From Anastrepha obliqua (taxonomy: Eukaryota; Arthropoda; Insecta; Diptera; Tephritidae), in NCBI RefSeq assembly GCF_027943255.1, contig NC_072894.1, positions 54,997,601 to 55,061,600 of the forward strand: a stretch of 64,000 bases of DNA, written 5' to 3'. Made by a program: the position numbers and the translations under genes. Below the pieces are notes generated by a model. It saw only the letters and a program-made list of their open reading frames with translations. It did no database searches and was not told where the DNA came from. Positions 20,953-31,440 of this stretch are shown in pieces (position 1 is the first letter of the stretch; each line of letters begins with the position of its first letter).

Positions 20953-21530
20953 CAGAAGGTTCTGTTTTTATGCGGCTTTTTTTATGCGGTTTTGAAATAG
21001 TGCGGTTTTTTTTTTAAACTAAAAAATGCATGTCGACCTATCGGGAATTGTAAATACATATAAACAAGATTCTAAACCAGCTAAGCAAAAACTCATCACA
21101 GATTACATCAGAAATGCTAACCCTACAAGTATGGAACCGCCTGCATAACTATCTAGATCAGACGTGTACATTTCCTCAAGTGACGAAAGTGATTTTACGC
21201 CAAATCCTAAACGAACGCGCAACATGTGGGTATTGTCTGATTCTATTTCTGACTTAAATTTATTTTTCGATTCTAACGTTTCTTAAATAAAGATATAATT
21301 TTCAAAAATACAATATTTTGTTTATGCGATTTTATTTAATTATCTATAGTTATAGTATGGGACTAGTGCCCTTTTTTATGCGATTTTATTACATTATTTC
21401 AGATTTATGCGGTTCTTAGCACTTTTGAAACGTATCTATAGTTTTACTATAGAACTGGTAACTTTTTTTATACTGTTTTTTATGCTGTTTCTTGCAGAAC
21501 ATATCTACCGCATAAAAACAGAATCTACTG
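20953..21530. mobile_element. Tigger/pogo-like deletion derivative
   Basis: Flanked by TA (20951-20952 and 21531-21532). Terminal inverted repeats CAGAAGGTTCTGTTTTTATG and, from the other end, CAGTAGATTCTGTTTTTATG. Internal ATGCGGTTTT/ATGCGATTTT repeats. Frame piece KQKLITDYIRNANP (about 21085-21125) resembles the tail of a pogo-type transposase; the catalytic domain is absent. 578 bp, mobilised only by a full-length relative. It sits a few bases from the 3' end of Helentron copy B. Confidence 0.75.
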
Positions 21531-21694
21531 TAATTGAAAAAAATACCAGTCTAACGGTTAGACGCGATAGAAGTGAAACCTTCCGTAAAACAAACTGAGA
21601 GAGAATGAGACGAAAGCAGCATTAGGAGCGGGATAATTATAGGTTCATTATAATATTGCTATAAAGTTCATATTTTATTTTCTTCATTTTATTA

Positions 21695-21911
21695 TTATTT
21701 ATCCTCAATGTTTTCAATTTCAACAAATGATACGAGTGGCTTATGATAGCTAAAATATGATACAAAAGCATTTCGTAATGTTTTTCGGCGTGCACGAAAT
21801 TCACGTACACGTTCTGTTGAAGTCTTTGCGGTTTTTTTAGTTTTAGTTTTATTTTCTTTTTGTTTTTTTCTGTCGATATTCACGACACTTTTCTGCATTA
21901 TTTTTCAGCAT
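21695..21911 (-). pseudogene. Helentron protein, start fused to C-terminal tail
   Basis: Starts at the ATG at 21911 in one frame (MLKNNAEKCREYRQKK), shifts frame, and continues KTSTERVREFRARRK then directly AFVSYFSYHKPLVSFVEIEN, the last residues of the endonuclease seen in copy A. So this copy keeps the basic N-terminal segment and the C-terminal tail; Rep, helicase and nearly all endonuclease are deleted. The two copies are independent deletion products of one autonomous parent. Confidence 0.7.
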
Positions 21912-22646
21912 AATTGCGGTAAATATTTAAAAATGAAAATATTTACGAATATAAAAATACGGACACAATACAGCACACGCGGTTGCTATTATGAGCGTCG
22001 TAACGCGTATAATACACAGACGTACTAACATACACACAAACATTCGTAGGACGCTTGGTTTGAATTTTTTATACATATGTATGTATACTATGGCCTAGCC
22101 TATGTACGTACATACATATTTGTGTTCTGAACTTCCAGCAAAACAATGCTTATTAATATACACATATGTATCTACATACAACCGCACACACAGGCCACTC
22201 ACTTTATTCCTGTAAATGCGTATGTCGTCCAAAGCTAAAATTCTATGCCTAGCGACTACAAGAACAAAATGCATTAATAGGCGCAGGCGTAGCGGCCATC
22301 ATCCTAGTTGCCATAGCGCTGAACAGTCGCGGCGGCGCCGAACAGTTTCAACTATTGTACTGTGCAACAAAAACTCATCATCAAAAAATTGATTTATAAA
22401 TTCGAGCTCATAGTTCTAAGAGCAAGTACTTTCATTCATAAAACGAGCCGCCCATATGCTAATTTTCTCGACAATTCGAAAATAGTCAATATTGGAATAT
22501 TTCGCGTAGAATTATTTGCCAATATTCAATTTTTGTCAAGTCGAGTGCCCGCGGCTCCGTAAATATGTTTGCACCCATATATGTATGTAAATATATGTTT
22601 CTAAATGCTCGACAACCGCAGCTGCCTGTTCAAGGTTACTGTACAT

Positions 22647-23079
22647 TAGGCCGGGTCAATTTGTGGGAAGGCAAAAAAATCGCCCATTGCTCTGTGAAAA
22701 TCATATTCTAGGGATCAGAATTAGAAATTTTGCCGAAGGAACCATACCTCTAAAACGATTTCTGATGTCCCCCAATATGGGTCGAACTTTTTAGTTTCTT
22801 TTCTATAACTCACATTCATTCATTTACATATGTTCTGACTAAATAAATTTCTTACGAGAAAAAATAGATAATATTGTATTATAAATAAATAAAAATAAAG
22901 AAAAAACATAGCCATTTAGCTGATTTTTTCATGTAAAGGCCAAAAATGGTGATATTTTGAAATTGGGGGACATCAGAATTCGTTTTAGAGGTATGGTTCC
23001 TTCGGCAAAGTTTCTTATTTTGATCCCTAGAATACAATTTTCATAGAGCAATGAGCGATTTTTAAATCGACCCGCCCTA
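22647..23079. mobile_element. MITE with ~130-bp terminal inverted repeats and 8-bp target duplication
   Basis: CTGTACAT stands on both sides (22639-22646 and 23080-23087). Ends TAGGCCGGGTCAATTT and, from the other side, TAGGGCGGGTCGATTT; the inverted repeats continue about 130 bases (including GCCGAAGGAACCATACCTCT) to GATGTCCCCCAA. An 8-bp duplication and TAGGG start fit hAT-like or P-like elements. No coding sequence. Confidence 0.85.
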
Positions 23080-23399
23080 CTGTACATGCAATGCTGTGCC
23101 TATGAATGCGCGCTGGATTTCTTGAGAAATTTTACCGTATGTTTTGCTGTGGCGAGGCACATATGTACATACACACAACATATATACATATATCCGCATA
23201 TATACATACATATATAAATTCACAAATTTAAATTTGCTTAGCCATCCTTCTGTGTGCCTGGTAATGAAGCATTTTCTATACATACATATATATACGTATA
23301 TCTTTTTTCTTCTTCTTTTTGGTGTCGCTTTTTCGTTTCATCGAGTCTCAAATCACTCCCAACGATTCTAAAGAAGTTTTCACTTGAAAAACACGTAGT

Positions 23400-24075
23400 A
23401 AAACACACTTCGCGTGCTCACGAACGCCACAATAACGTCAAACAATAAGAAATCATTGAATTTGGGAATAGTGGATACATACAAAAGCAGATAAAAAACC
23501 ATGTGGAAAACTAGAATTTTACACAATCGCTCTTCTGGATCACATTGCACCATTGCATTGAACTTAAGAATACTAAAAGTCAAATTTATTATTTGCTTTA
23601 AATAAAATCGAAGGAAGATATTTAATTAGAACTACATGCATATGTATGTGTATAAAGCTACTTGTGTACGTATGAATGTAAAAAGCATTTCACTAACATT
23701 GTAACCATTTTCTGCGATATTCAGCGCGCGTTCTGCCACCCTAAAAGCCACATGTGAATGTACTCTAGACCGGGTCGGTCGCCATACGAAAAACAAGTGG
23801 CAAAAGTCCTCACCTATATTTAACGCTAATGTTGAGAGGATTTCGGCACCATAAAAACAGTTTATTTAGCCTTATAAAAACCGCGGAAATATTGGGTATG
23901 GTAATAAGAGTCCGCCCTCGTTAAAGAGGGTCCGCTGCTGATTTTATTTTTGTGTTCGAGTATTACTAGACTGGTGATTTGAAGGTGTATATGTGAGGCC
24001 TCGATCGCAATAGCTGATATTTGTTTGAAGTGTAAAGATGATTTTTTATCTGACGTCAAAAATACCTACGTGAAG
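23400..24075. other. no gene seen
   Basis: Small open frames without motifs; short TATGTATGTG microsatellite near 23640. Unassigned. Confidence 0.5.
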
Positions 24076-24079
24076 TGAA

Positions 24080-24845
24080 GCTCATGCTCCATTATTACCT
24101 TTTGAAGAAAAGTGCAGCGGAAACGTGTCGTATCTTGATCAATATTTACGCTAATCACGCTCCAAAGTGGCATTTTCGAGGTGAGTGATAAAGATCGCGA
24201 AGGGGCACCGAAAAAATTCGAAGAATCTCAACTACAACAATCATTGGCAGAAATCACAAACAATCGAACGGCAGAAAATAAAATATTCTGTGCATCGCAT
24301 CGTCACTGGCGATGAAAAATGGTTGTATCATGATAACCCTAAGCGTCGAATGTTGGACGCTGCCAGATGAACCAGTTTCAAAAGTTATGTTGTGTATCTG
24401 ATAGGATCAGACGAGTGTCATCTATTATGAACTCCTTAAACCATCTGAAACCATCACTGGCGATCGTTACCGACTGCAGCCAACGCGTTTGAATCGAGCT
24501 CTCAAAGAAAAGCGGAATGGGACGGTAGACATGACAAACTGATTTTGCTGCATGACAACACCGGGACCGTTGCTAAATCGGTCCAGAAATATTTAGAGGG
24601 ACTGAATTGGGAAATCTCGCCCCACCCGCCGTATTCTCCAGACATTGCACCTTCGGATTACCATCTGTTCCGATCAATGCAGTCAGCCCTTATTGGAAAG
24701 CAGTTCACTTCTTACCAGAACACTGAAAACTGCCGTAATGAATGGTTCAAGTCAAAAGAAGTCGAATTTTTCGTCAGAGGAATCCGTATGCTGCCTGAAA
24801 GATGGAATCAAGTTGTAGCTTCCAATGGCACATACTTCACATAAT
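24080..24845 (+). pseudogene. mariner (DD34D-type) transposase relic
   Basis: Begins RYLREVKLMLH-like near 24068, then HRIVTGDEKWLYHDNPKRR with the first catalytic Asp (about 24295-24340), LLHDNTGTVAKSVQKYLEG with the second, and YSPDIAPSDYHLFRSMQ with the third (about 24630-24670), then LPERWNQVVASNGTYF at the end. The spacing between second and third Asp is 33, one short of the usual 34, from a small deletion in the HDNARPH region. Internal deletions and frameshifts between these blocks; inactive. Confidence 0.85.
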
Positions 24846-25149
24846 ATCGTGTGTTTTTAATTCTTTAAATAATTCGTAACTTTGGCTACGAAGGACGGAA
24901 ACTTATTCCCATACACAATATTTTTTTTATTATAACTTCGCACCCGATTTTCAACAATAATGTGTCATTATTCCTGTCACGTGGAGATATATATTTTCTT
25001 CAAAGTAGTACATATTAAATCTCATTGCGTATCGACATCTTGGATTTTATACGAAAATTCAATTACAATTATTTTCATATTTTGCACAGCTGTCATGAGT
25101 TTCGTTGAATTCTTAACTAAACAATCTAAAAGCAATAAAAGATATCATA

Positions 25150-25437
25150 TATATATATATAATTGGCGCGTGCACCCTTTTCGGGTGTTTGGGCGAGCTG
25201 CTCCTCCTATTTGTGGCGTACGTCTTGATGTTGGAGGGACCTACAGTTTCTAGCCGACTCCGAACGGCAGATATTTTTATGAGGAGCTTTTTCATGGCAG
25301 AAATACACTCAGAGGTTTGCCATTGCCTGCCGAGGGGCGACCACTATTAGAAAAATGTTTTTTTTTAATTTGGTGTTTCACCGAGATTCGAACCTACGTT
25401 CTCTCTGTGAATTCCGAATGGTAGTCACGCACCAACA
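25150..25437 (-). repeat. tRNA-headed SINE
   Basis: Read on the - strand it starts TGTTGGTGCGTGACTACCAT, has a pol III B box GGTTCGAATCTC (25387-25398), a body with CATGAAAAAGCTCCTCAT, and ends in an AT-repeat tail (ATATATATAT). A diverged relative is at 29239-29440. I recall similar repeats from tephritid genomes, not checked here. Confidence 0.75.
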
Positions 25438-25444
25438 TGTGACA

Positions 25445-27537
25445 TAATTTAGGTAAATATATTCGATATGAAGGTCAACAATTGTCAAATTAAATCAACA
25501 AGATATTGAAATAGATAATCGCCGGATTGTTCTATATTCACCCATTTTATCAAAGACGTTCAAAGCGCACATCAACGTTGAATCTTGCCATTCAGTGAAA
25601 TATATTAAATACATTTGCAATTATGTAACCAAAGGTAGTGATATGGCTGTGATTGGTATTAATGCAAAGAATTCCAATGATGTTTTTCCAAATGTGTTTT
25701 TAGTAATGAAGCAGTTTGGCGAATATTTTTTTTCCTATTCATGAGAGACATCCAACTGTTGTTCATTTAGCTGTGCATTTAGAAAATGGGCAAAGAGTAT
25801 ATTTTACAGCACAGAACGCGGTACAAAGAGCTGCTCAGCCACCATCTACCACATTAACCAGTTTTTTTGAGATATGCCAAAACGATGCTTTTGCTCAAAC
25901 ATTGTTATATTCTGAAATGCCAAAATATTATACTTGGAATCAATCCTCAAGGAGATTTATACGACGGAAACAAGGAAAACCAGTTCCAGGATACCCAGAT
26001 GTATATTCTACCGATGCGATATATAAATACATGCTTCCCATCAAACCCAAATGATTTGTGGATCAATGATATTTTGTATCAAATACGGATTAGAAGGGGA
26101 AATCCAAATATACAAATAAGCGAAGAAATTTACAATGAAGCATTGATTTGAATTGTGGACATGTGCTTGATGATGTCAAACAAATTATTATTTCAATTAG
26201 GCCTGGCCGCGCCCAATCGTCCAATGCATGCTGCTTTTAAACAAGAGTTGCACCGAGAAAAACTGTATGATCTCAACACTTTGAAAGAATTAATTCAAAC
26301 AAATCTTCCACTATTGAATGAACAACAGAAGTATGTATTTGATACACTTATGAAAGTAACAAATGATAAAACAGGAGGGATTTACTTCTTAGATGCACCT
26401 GGTAGTACAGGAAAAACTTTTTTGATTTCATTGATATTAGCAACAATTCGCTCACAAAATAAAATTGCACTTGCACTCGCTTCGTCGGGGATCGCAGCAA
26501 CTTTGCTGGTGGCCATTCAGCACTAAAATTGCCATTAAACATACAAAGCAACGAAACTCCAACCTGCAACATTTCGAAGAACTCTGCAATGGCAAGGAGG
26601 CTTTAGACAGAACCTTACAAGATCTACGGAGCAATCATAACCCATTTGGTGGTGCAATGATTTTATTAGCAGGAGCTTTTCGTCAAACATTGCCAGTGAT
26701 TCCACGACCAACGCCTGCTGATGAACTTAATGCATGTTTAAACTCTTCCAATTTGTTGAAAAATGTCAAGATATTACGCTTAAGCAAGAATATGCGTGTC
26801 GAGTTGCAAAAGGACCAATATGGAGACATATTCTCTAAACAACTCATTGACATTGGTAATGGCGAATTTCCTATAGACACCTTGACTGGTTGCATTAACT
26901 TTGTTCAAAGTTTTTGTCAGTTAACTTGATCAAAAGATGAACTTATTCAAAAGGTGTTTCCAGATGTTGCTCAAAATTACAGAAGCCATGATTGGTTGAG
27001 CAAACGGGCTGTATTGGCTGCAAAAAACATAGATGTAAATGAATTAAATTTCAAAATTCAAGAACAAATTACAGGCGAATTGAGGATATATAAATCAGTT
27101 GATTCGGCTACAAGCCAAGATGATGTCGTCAACTATCCGCCTGAATTTTTAAACTCGATGGATTTACCAGAATTGCCACCTCACAATCTTCAATTAAAGG
27201 TAGTTATACTGTTGAGAAATATCAACCAACCGCGATGAGAAATATCAACCAACCGATAAGAAAATTATTGAACAACGTGAACATAGAAGCAACTATACTG
27301 AAAGAAAAGTATAAAGGAGAAGAAGTTTCCAGTGCGGCTTGCTTTTACTATGACCATAAATAAGTCCCAGTGGCAATCATTAGGTGTTTGTGGTATTAAT
27401 CTACAAAAAAACCCATGTTTCTCATATGGTCAATTGTATGTTGCCTGTTCCCGTGTTGGAAAACCATCATATTTGTTTGCATTTTCACCAGGTAATCAAA
27501 CAAAAAACATTGTATATCATAGAGCACAACAATAAAA
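25445..27537 (+). pseudogene. Helitron Rep-helicase, broken
   Basis: In + order over several frames: end of the Rep nuclease (AHINVESCHSVKYIKYICN, with the two Tyr spaced as in the Helitron Rep motif, about 25566-25625, followed by VTKGSD); a linker (HPTVVHLAVHLENGQRVYF, YTWNQSSRRFIRRK); then a PIF1-type helicase: Walker A DAPGSTGKT (26392-26418), ALALASSGIAATLL, LAGAFRQTLPV (motif with Asp changed to Ala), SKNMRV, FTMTINKSQWQS and LYVACSRVGKPSYLF. Helitrons move by rolling-circle replication with this protein. Frame breaks near 26055, 26150, 26510, 26930, 27235; the N-terminal half of Rep is absent. Confidence 0.85.
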
Positions 27538-27539
27538 AT

Positions 27540-27940
27540 TAAACAGATTTTTGTTAATACTTATATACGTTTTATTTCATTATTTTTCATTATATCGGTT
27601 ATTAACCCTATGTTATTAATAATAATAATAAACATTTAATTATCTCAATGTCTTGTCATTGAAGCACCCACTTTATAAATATTTGTCGCCTTTAGGTTCC
27701 CACTATCCCTTTAGATTATTTTTCAATCAGGTTTGAACCTTAAGTTCCGCTCTTAGTTTGAAGCCCTCTGGATAAAATCACACTCGGGGTTTTTAGTGGG
27801 TCCCAAAAGGGTGACCTAAATTCGTGGAAGCAAAGATACTTAGTTCACCCGAGCTGACCCTTTTCTTTAATTCTCCTGAACAGAACTGTCACCATGATGA
27901 TAGGGCGGTGTGTGATGGTCAGCAGAGTAAAAGTATTGTA
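27540..27940. other. no gene seen
   Basis: Probably the 3' part of the Helitron plus flank. I do not find a CTAG end with a hairpin here, so the Helitron end is not defined. Confidence 0.4.
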
Positions 27941-27943
27941 ATA

Positions 27944-29228
27944 TAAAGGGTGGTAAGTTTCAAGGCCGGTGTTCATTTTGAATAAAATAGAATTTTTTTT
28001 GTAAATTATTGTCATTTCTCTTTATTATGATAATATTGATATGGCTCAATGACGTATGGAACAAAATTGGAACAAATGGCCGCCGCGGCTTGGGCGGCAC
28101 AAGTCCGTCCGATGGTCCATATTTTCCATGACGCTGAGGCATAATTGCGGTTCTATGCCGTTAATGTGCCGAATTATCTCATCCTTTAGCTCTTGAATTG
28201 TTGCTGGCTTATCCACGTGCACCCTTTCTTTCAAATAATCCCAAAAAAGGAAGTCCAAAGGTGTCAAATCACATGATTTTGGCGGCCAATTGACATCGCC
28301 ACGACGTGAGACTATTCGGCCATCAAATTTTTCGCGCAAAAGAGCCATTGTTTCGTTAGCTGTGTGACAAGTGGCATCGTCCTGTTGAAACCACATATCG
28401 TCCACATCCATATCTTCCAATTTGGGCCATAGAAAGTTCGTTATCATCTCACGATAGCGAACGCTATTCACAGTAACTGCCTGACCGGCCTCAATTTGGA
28501 AAAAATACGGCCCAATGATGCCGCCGGCCCATAAACCGCACCAAACATTCACTCTTTGGGGGTGCATTGGTTTTTCGGCAATCACTCTTGGATTATCATT
28601 CGCCCAAATGCAGCAATTCTGCTTATTGACAAATCCACTGAGGTGAAAATGTGCCTCATCGCTGAAGATGATTTTCTTCGAAAATTGGTCATTCACTGTT
28701 GCCATTTGCTGCCACCATTCTGACCATTGACGACGCTTGAAATGGTCAAGAGGCTTTAGTTCTTGAGTCAATTACACCTTGTAAGCGTGTAAATGCAAGT
28801 CTTTATGCATAATGTTCATCAACGACGAGCGTGAGAGGTGCAATTGTTAGGCACAACGACGAGTTGAGGTGGACGGCTCTTCAACCACACTATCACGAAC
28901 AGCAGCAATATTTTCTGTAGTACGAGCTGTACGAGCATGCACTGGTGTTTTCCCATCTCCTACAGACCCGGTTTGCTCAAACTTTTGTACAATTTTTCCG
29001 ATTGTACGCACATTTGGACGATTAAATTGACCGAAAAAATCACGAAGTGCGCGATGTGCATTTTGATTTGAACGCCCGTTTTCATCATAAACCTGAATAA
29101 CTATAACGCGTTGCTCTATTGTGTATCTTTCCATGGTTTAAATTGAGTTAGTCTGAAATTGAAAAATGTCAAATGAAATGCAGAAAAAACACATTCAACT
29201 TCGGCCCTTGAAATTTAACCACCCTCTA
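27944..29228 (-). mobile_element. rosa-type (DD41D) element, near full length
   Basis: Ends AAAGGGTGGTAAGTTTCAAGG and, from the other side, AGAGGGTGGTTAAATTTCAAGG, flanked by TATA sequence (TA target). Encodes one transposase on the - strand. An internally deleted relative is at 59475-59836. Confidence 0.82.
28046..29134 (-). pseudogene. rosa-type DD41D transposase, two stops
   Basis: From the ATG at 29134 (MERYTIEQRVIVIQVY, helix-turn-helix part) the frame runs to 28046 and is interrupted only by TAA at about 28845 and TAA near 28770. Catalytic motifs: IIFSDEAHFHLSG (first Asp), WFQQDDATCHT (second) and SCDLTPLDFLFWDY (third). Counting from the second Asp, the Asp in TPLD is separated by 41 residues, the spacing of the rosa family. 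All three catalytic residues are kept. About 360 residues, near the usual length for the superfamily. Confidence 0.85.
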
Positions 29229-29238
29229 TATGCCAGTA

Positions 29239-29440
29239 AAGTAATTGGCGTGTGCTGCCTTTGTTGGGTCTTGTTTCGATCCTTCGCCCTTTACGGTGTG
29301 CGTCTTGATGTTTTTCCACAAATAGAGAGACTCAAATTTTAATGCCCCCTTTAACCACCCAAAGGCAAATGATTTTTTATGTGGGCCTTTTCATGGTATA
29401 GTGTATTGCACTCAGAGGTTTGCTGTTGTCTGTTTGAAGG
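29239..29440 (-). repeat. diverged SINE fragment
   Basis: Same body as the SINE at 25150: ATTGGCGTGTG, GTGCGTCTTGATGTT, CTTTTCATGG, GCACTCAGAGGTTTGC. The tRNA-like head is lost. Confidence 0.65.
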
Positions 29441-30080
29441 AATTCATAATGCAACACACCGCAAATATCTAATTCCGCGCCGAGGTTTAACTGTTTCTAT
29501 ACTCCTGCACCTTCTATCATAGGAACTTTAGAGTTTTAATTAATTGCATAAAAATGCGAGATCTCAAAAGCCTATCAGATTGTACTAACCATTAAAGTTT
29601 TGTAGCCTCATATCATATTTCAAGGTCGGTCAGTGAGCAGTTTTCTGGTCCACATGTTTCACTTATGTAAAAATGGCCCTTAGGAAAAACTGGCATGTCA
29701 TAAGTTCTCATATGGAAAGACAGAGCATTTCCTCGTTTCTCATTTTTGGTAATTCCGTAATATTCAGTATGCACCTTTCCGAAATATATACAAATATCCA
29801 AATTTTGTCTCGTTGACTGAAAAAACTTGCTTAACGTTTTCTTTTTTTACATTTAGTTAAAATCGTCAGAGAATTCTATCATCAGAGGGAACTGAATTAA
29901 ATGTCCCAATCAATTAATATTTAGTAAAAGTCTTGAAGAAGAAAGCTAGCATGTAAAACATAAGTCCGGTAGATTTTGAGCAGCCAATCTTAAGTTACAA
30001 CAACTCCAACTGTAGGTCAACTATTTGGTTCCTTCAATCACCACAAATAAGTAAAAATATAAATAAGATCAGAAGAATTT
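29441..30080. other. no gene seen
   Basis: Unassigned A+T-rich sequence; the frame at 29613-29801 (-) has no motif I know. Confidence 0.5.
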
Positions 30081-30089
30081 TATCTGCAC

Positions 30090-30420
30090 ATCCAAGAGAT
30101 TTGATCTCCTACTTACAGGAGTTTATTAATTTCGTTCTGCACCATGGCGTCCTCAGAGCCTTGATCGCGGCTTGACTATCGGAGAAAATGTTAATATCTC
30201 CCTTGCTCACACGTTCCCTAAGCCTTTTGCATGTTTGCAGAATCGGAAAGACTTCTGCCTGAAAAACACTAGCAGTATTCGGAAATTTTAAGCAAATAAA
30301 TAAATTGGCTGATTTAGAGAAAACCCCTGCTCCGACTGCCGATTCCAGCTTGGAGTCGTCAGTTAAGATAAAGGTACGAGCTTCGACAGATTTTCTCCAC
30401 ATTTCAATCCTGCTTGCTTG
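30090..30420 (-). pseudogene. RNase H domain of a non-LTR retrotransposon (I-like), fragment
   Basis: On the - strand ILTDDSKLESAVGAGVF (first Asp), VFQAEVFPILQ (Glu) and INIFSDSQAAIKAL (second Asp), the first three catalytic residues of retroelement RNase H. Removes RNA from the RNA-DNA hybrid. Only about 97 residues; the final Asp is missing. Confidence 0.75.
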
Positions 30421-30654
30421 GAAAGATTACCCTGGAACGACCCTCAAACACCAGTTTAGGGATAGAGAGAACTGTCCTAGAACTGTCTCAAAAATACGGT
30501 GTTAACTGCCCAAAACTGATACATTGTAGATATAGTACTTTTTTTTAATGAAGTTAGTTGTTTTTAATCATGTAAATATTAAATAAAAAAAAAATAAAAA
30601 ATTTTAAAATTTCATTCGAAATGGTCACAATTTGGTCTTACACAAGCTTTGGAA

Positions 30655-31440
30655 TGAGTAGGTCATTCAGCTCTTGCAGCACGCACGATTTTCATGGATG
30701 TTGGCGTTGCTGCTCGAACTAAAGATTTTTGAGGCTCTCCAAAATTCTGTAAGGTCTTCGACAGTCCATGTTCTCCATTCTGACCCCAAACTGAAGTCCA
30801 ATGGATTCAGATCTAGGCTTCCACACGGCCAAACTTCTGCGGCTACCAACTCAGGTATATTGTTTTTTATCCACTGCTGGGTGGTTTTTACCTTATGATG
30901 GGAGCGAAATCTTGCTAGCAGATCCAACGCTCTCCATTGAAGAGAGTAGTGCTCAACTGCTTCACCACCCCTTCTTAGACATCATCTTAGTACACTTATG
31001 CACCGGTCTTAACCCGTTTTTCGGGTTAACGCCATTTCAAGACACTCCCCAACAAACCATTACCGAGGCTGGATGGTGGTCAGGCTGAACTCTCGGAACA
31101 ACATTTTTTTTATAGATTTTGCCATTTTATGCATTAAAAACTTCTTTAACAGTGAAAATTTTCTCATCTGTGAAAAGAATATTTTCATGGCCGTTGACCC
31201 CGTGCCACCAAAGAAGCTGCTTGTATCTGTCGAGTCTAATTTTCTTCAAGCACCCTGTCAAAAGATAATCGAAAGATAATCAGCGACCGAAGGCTTTCAT
31301 GTAGAGATCATCTCTAATTAGTCTTCGCATGGATATGATTGATACATTCATTTTGCTGGACATGATTTTTTGCTTTCGAAGAAGATTTCAGCGAATTCTT
31401 TTTCACTGCAATGCGAGTTTCCTTAGCTCCCCACTCCATT
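30655..31440 (-). pseudogene. mariner-like transposase relic (SPDLNPLDY type)
   Basis: In - order: RRLIRDDLHMKAF near 31320, then NGHENILFTDEKIFTV (first Asp, about 31180), VQPDHHPASVMVCWGVS, KAKTTQQWIKNNIP and SLDLNPLDFSL (third acidic position, about 30820) and a truncated tail. The second Asp region has decayed. Family uncertain among mariner-like DDxD groups; frameshifts throughout. Confidence 0.72.

Larger units (their letters stand above)
21541..23392 (-). mobile_element. non-autonomous Helentron (DINE-1/HINE-like), copy B
   Basis: Shares with copy A the 5' ~65 bases (23327-23392), about 150 bases around the start codon (21905-22060) and the whole 3' 230 bases with the palindrome GTCTAACGGTTAGAC (21549-21563). 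Subterminal repeats GAAGTTTTCACTT at 23373-23385 and GAAGTGAAACCTTCC at 21570-21584. Between, a microsatellite-rich core unlike that of copy A, and a nested MITE at 22647-23079. Confidence 0.78.

Noticed and set aside
25387..25440. A tRNA gene
   Set aside because: Only a B box and weak head remain; no cloverleaf. It is the head of a SINE.
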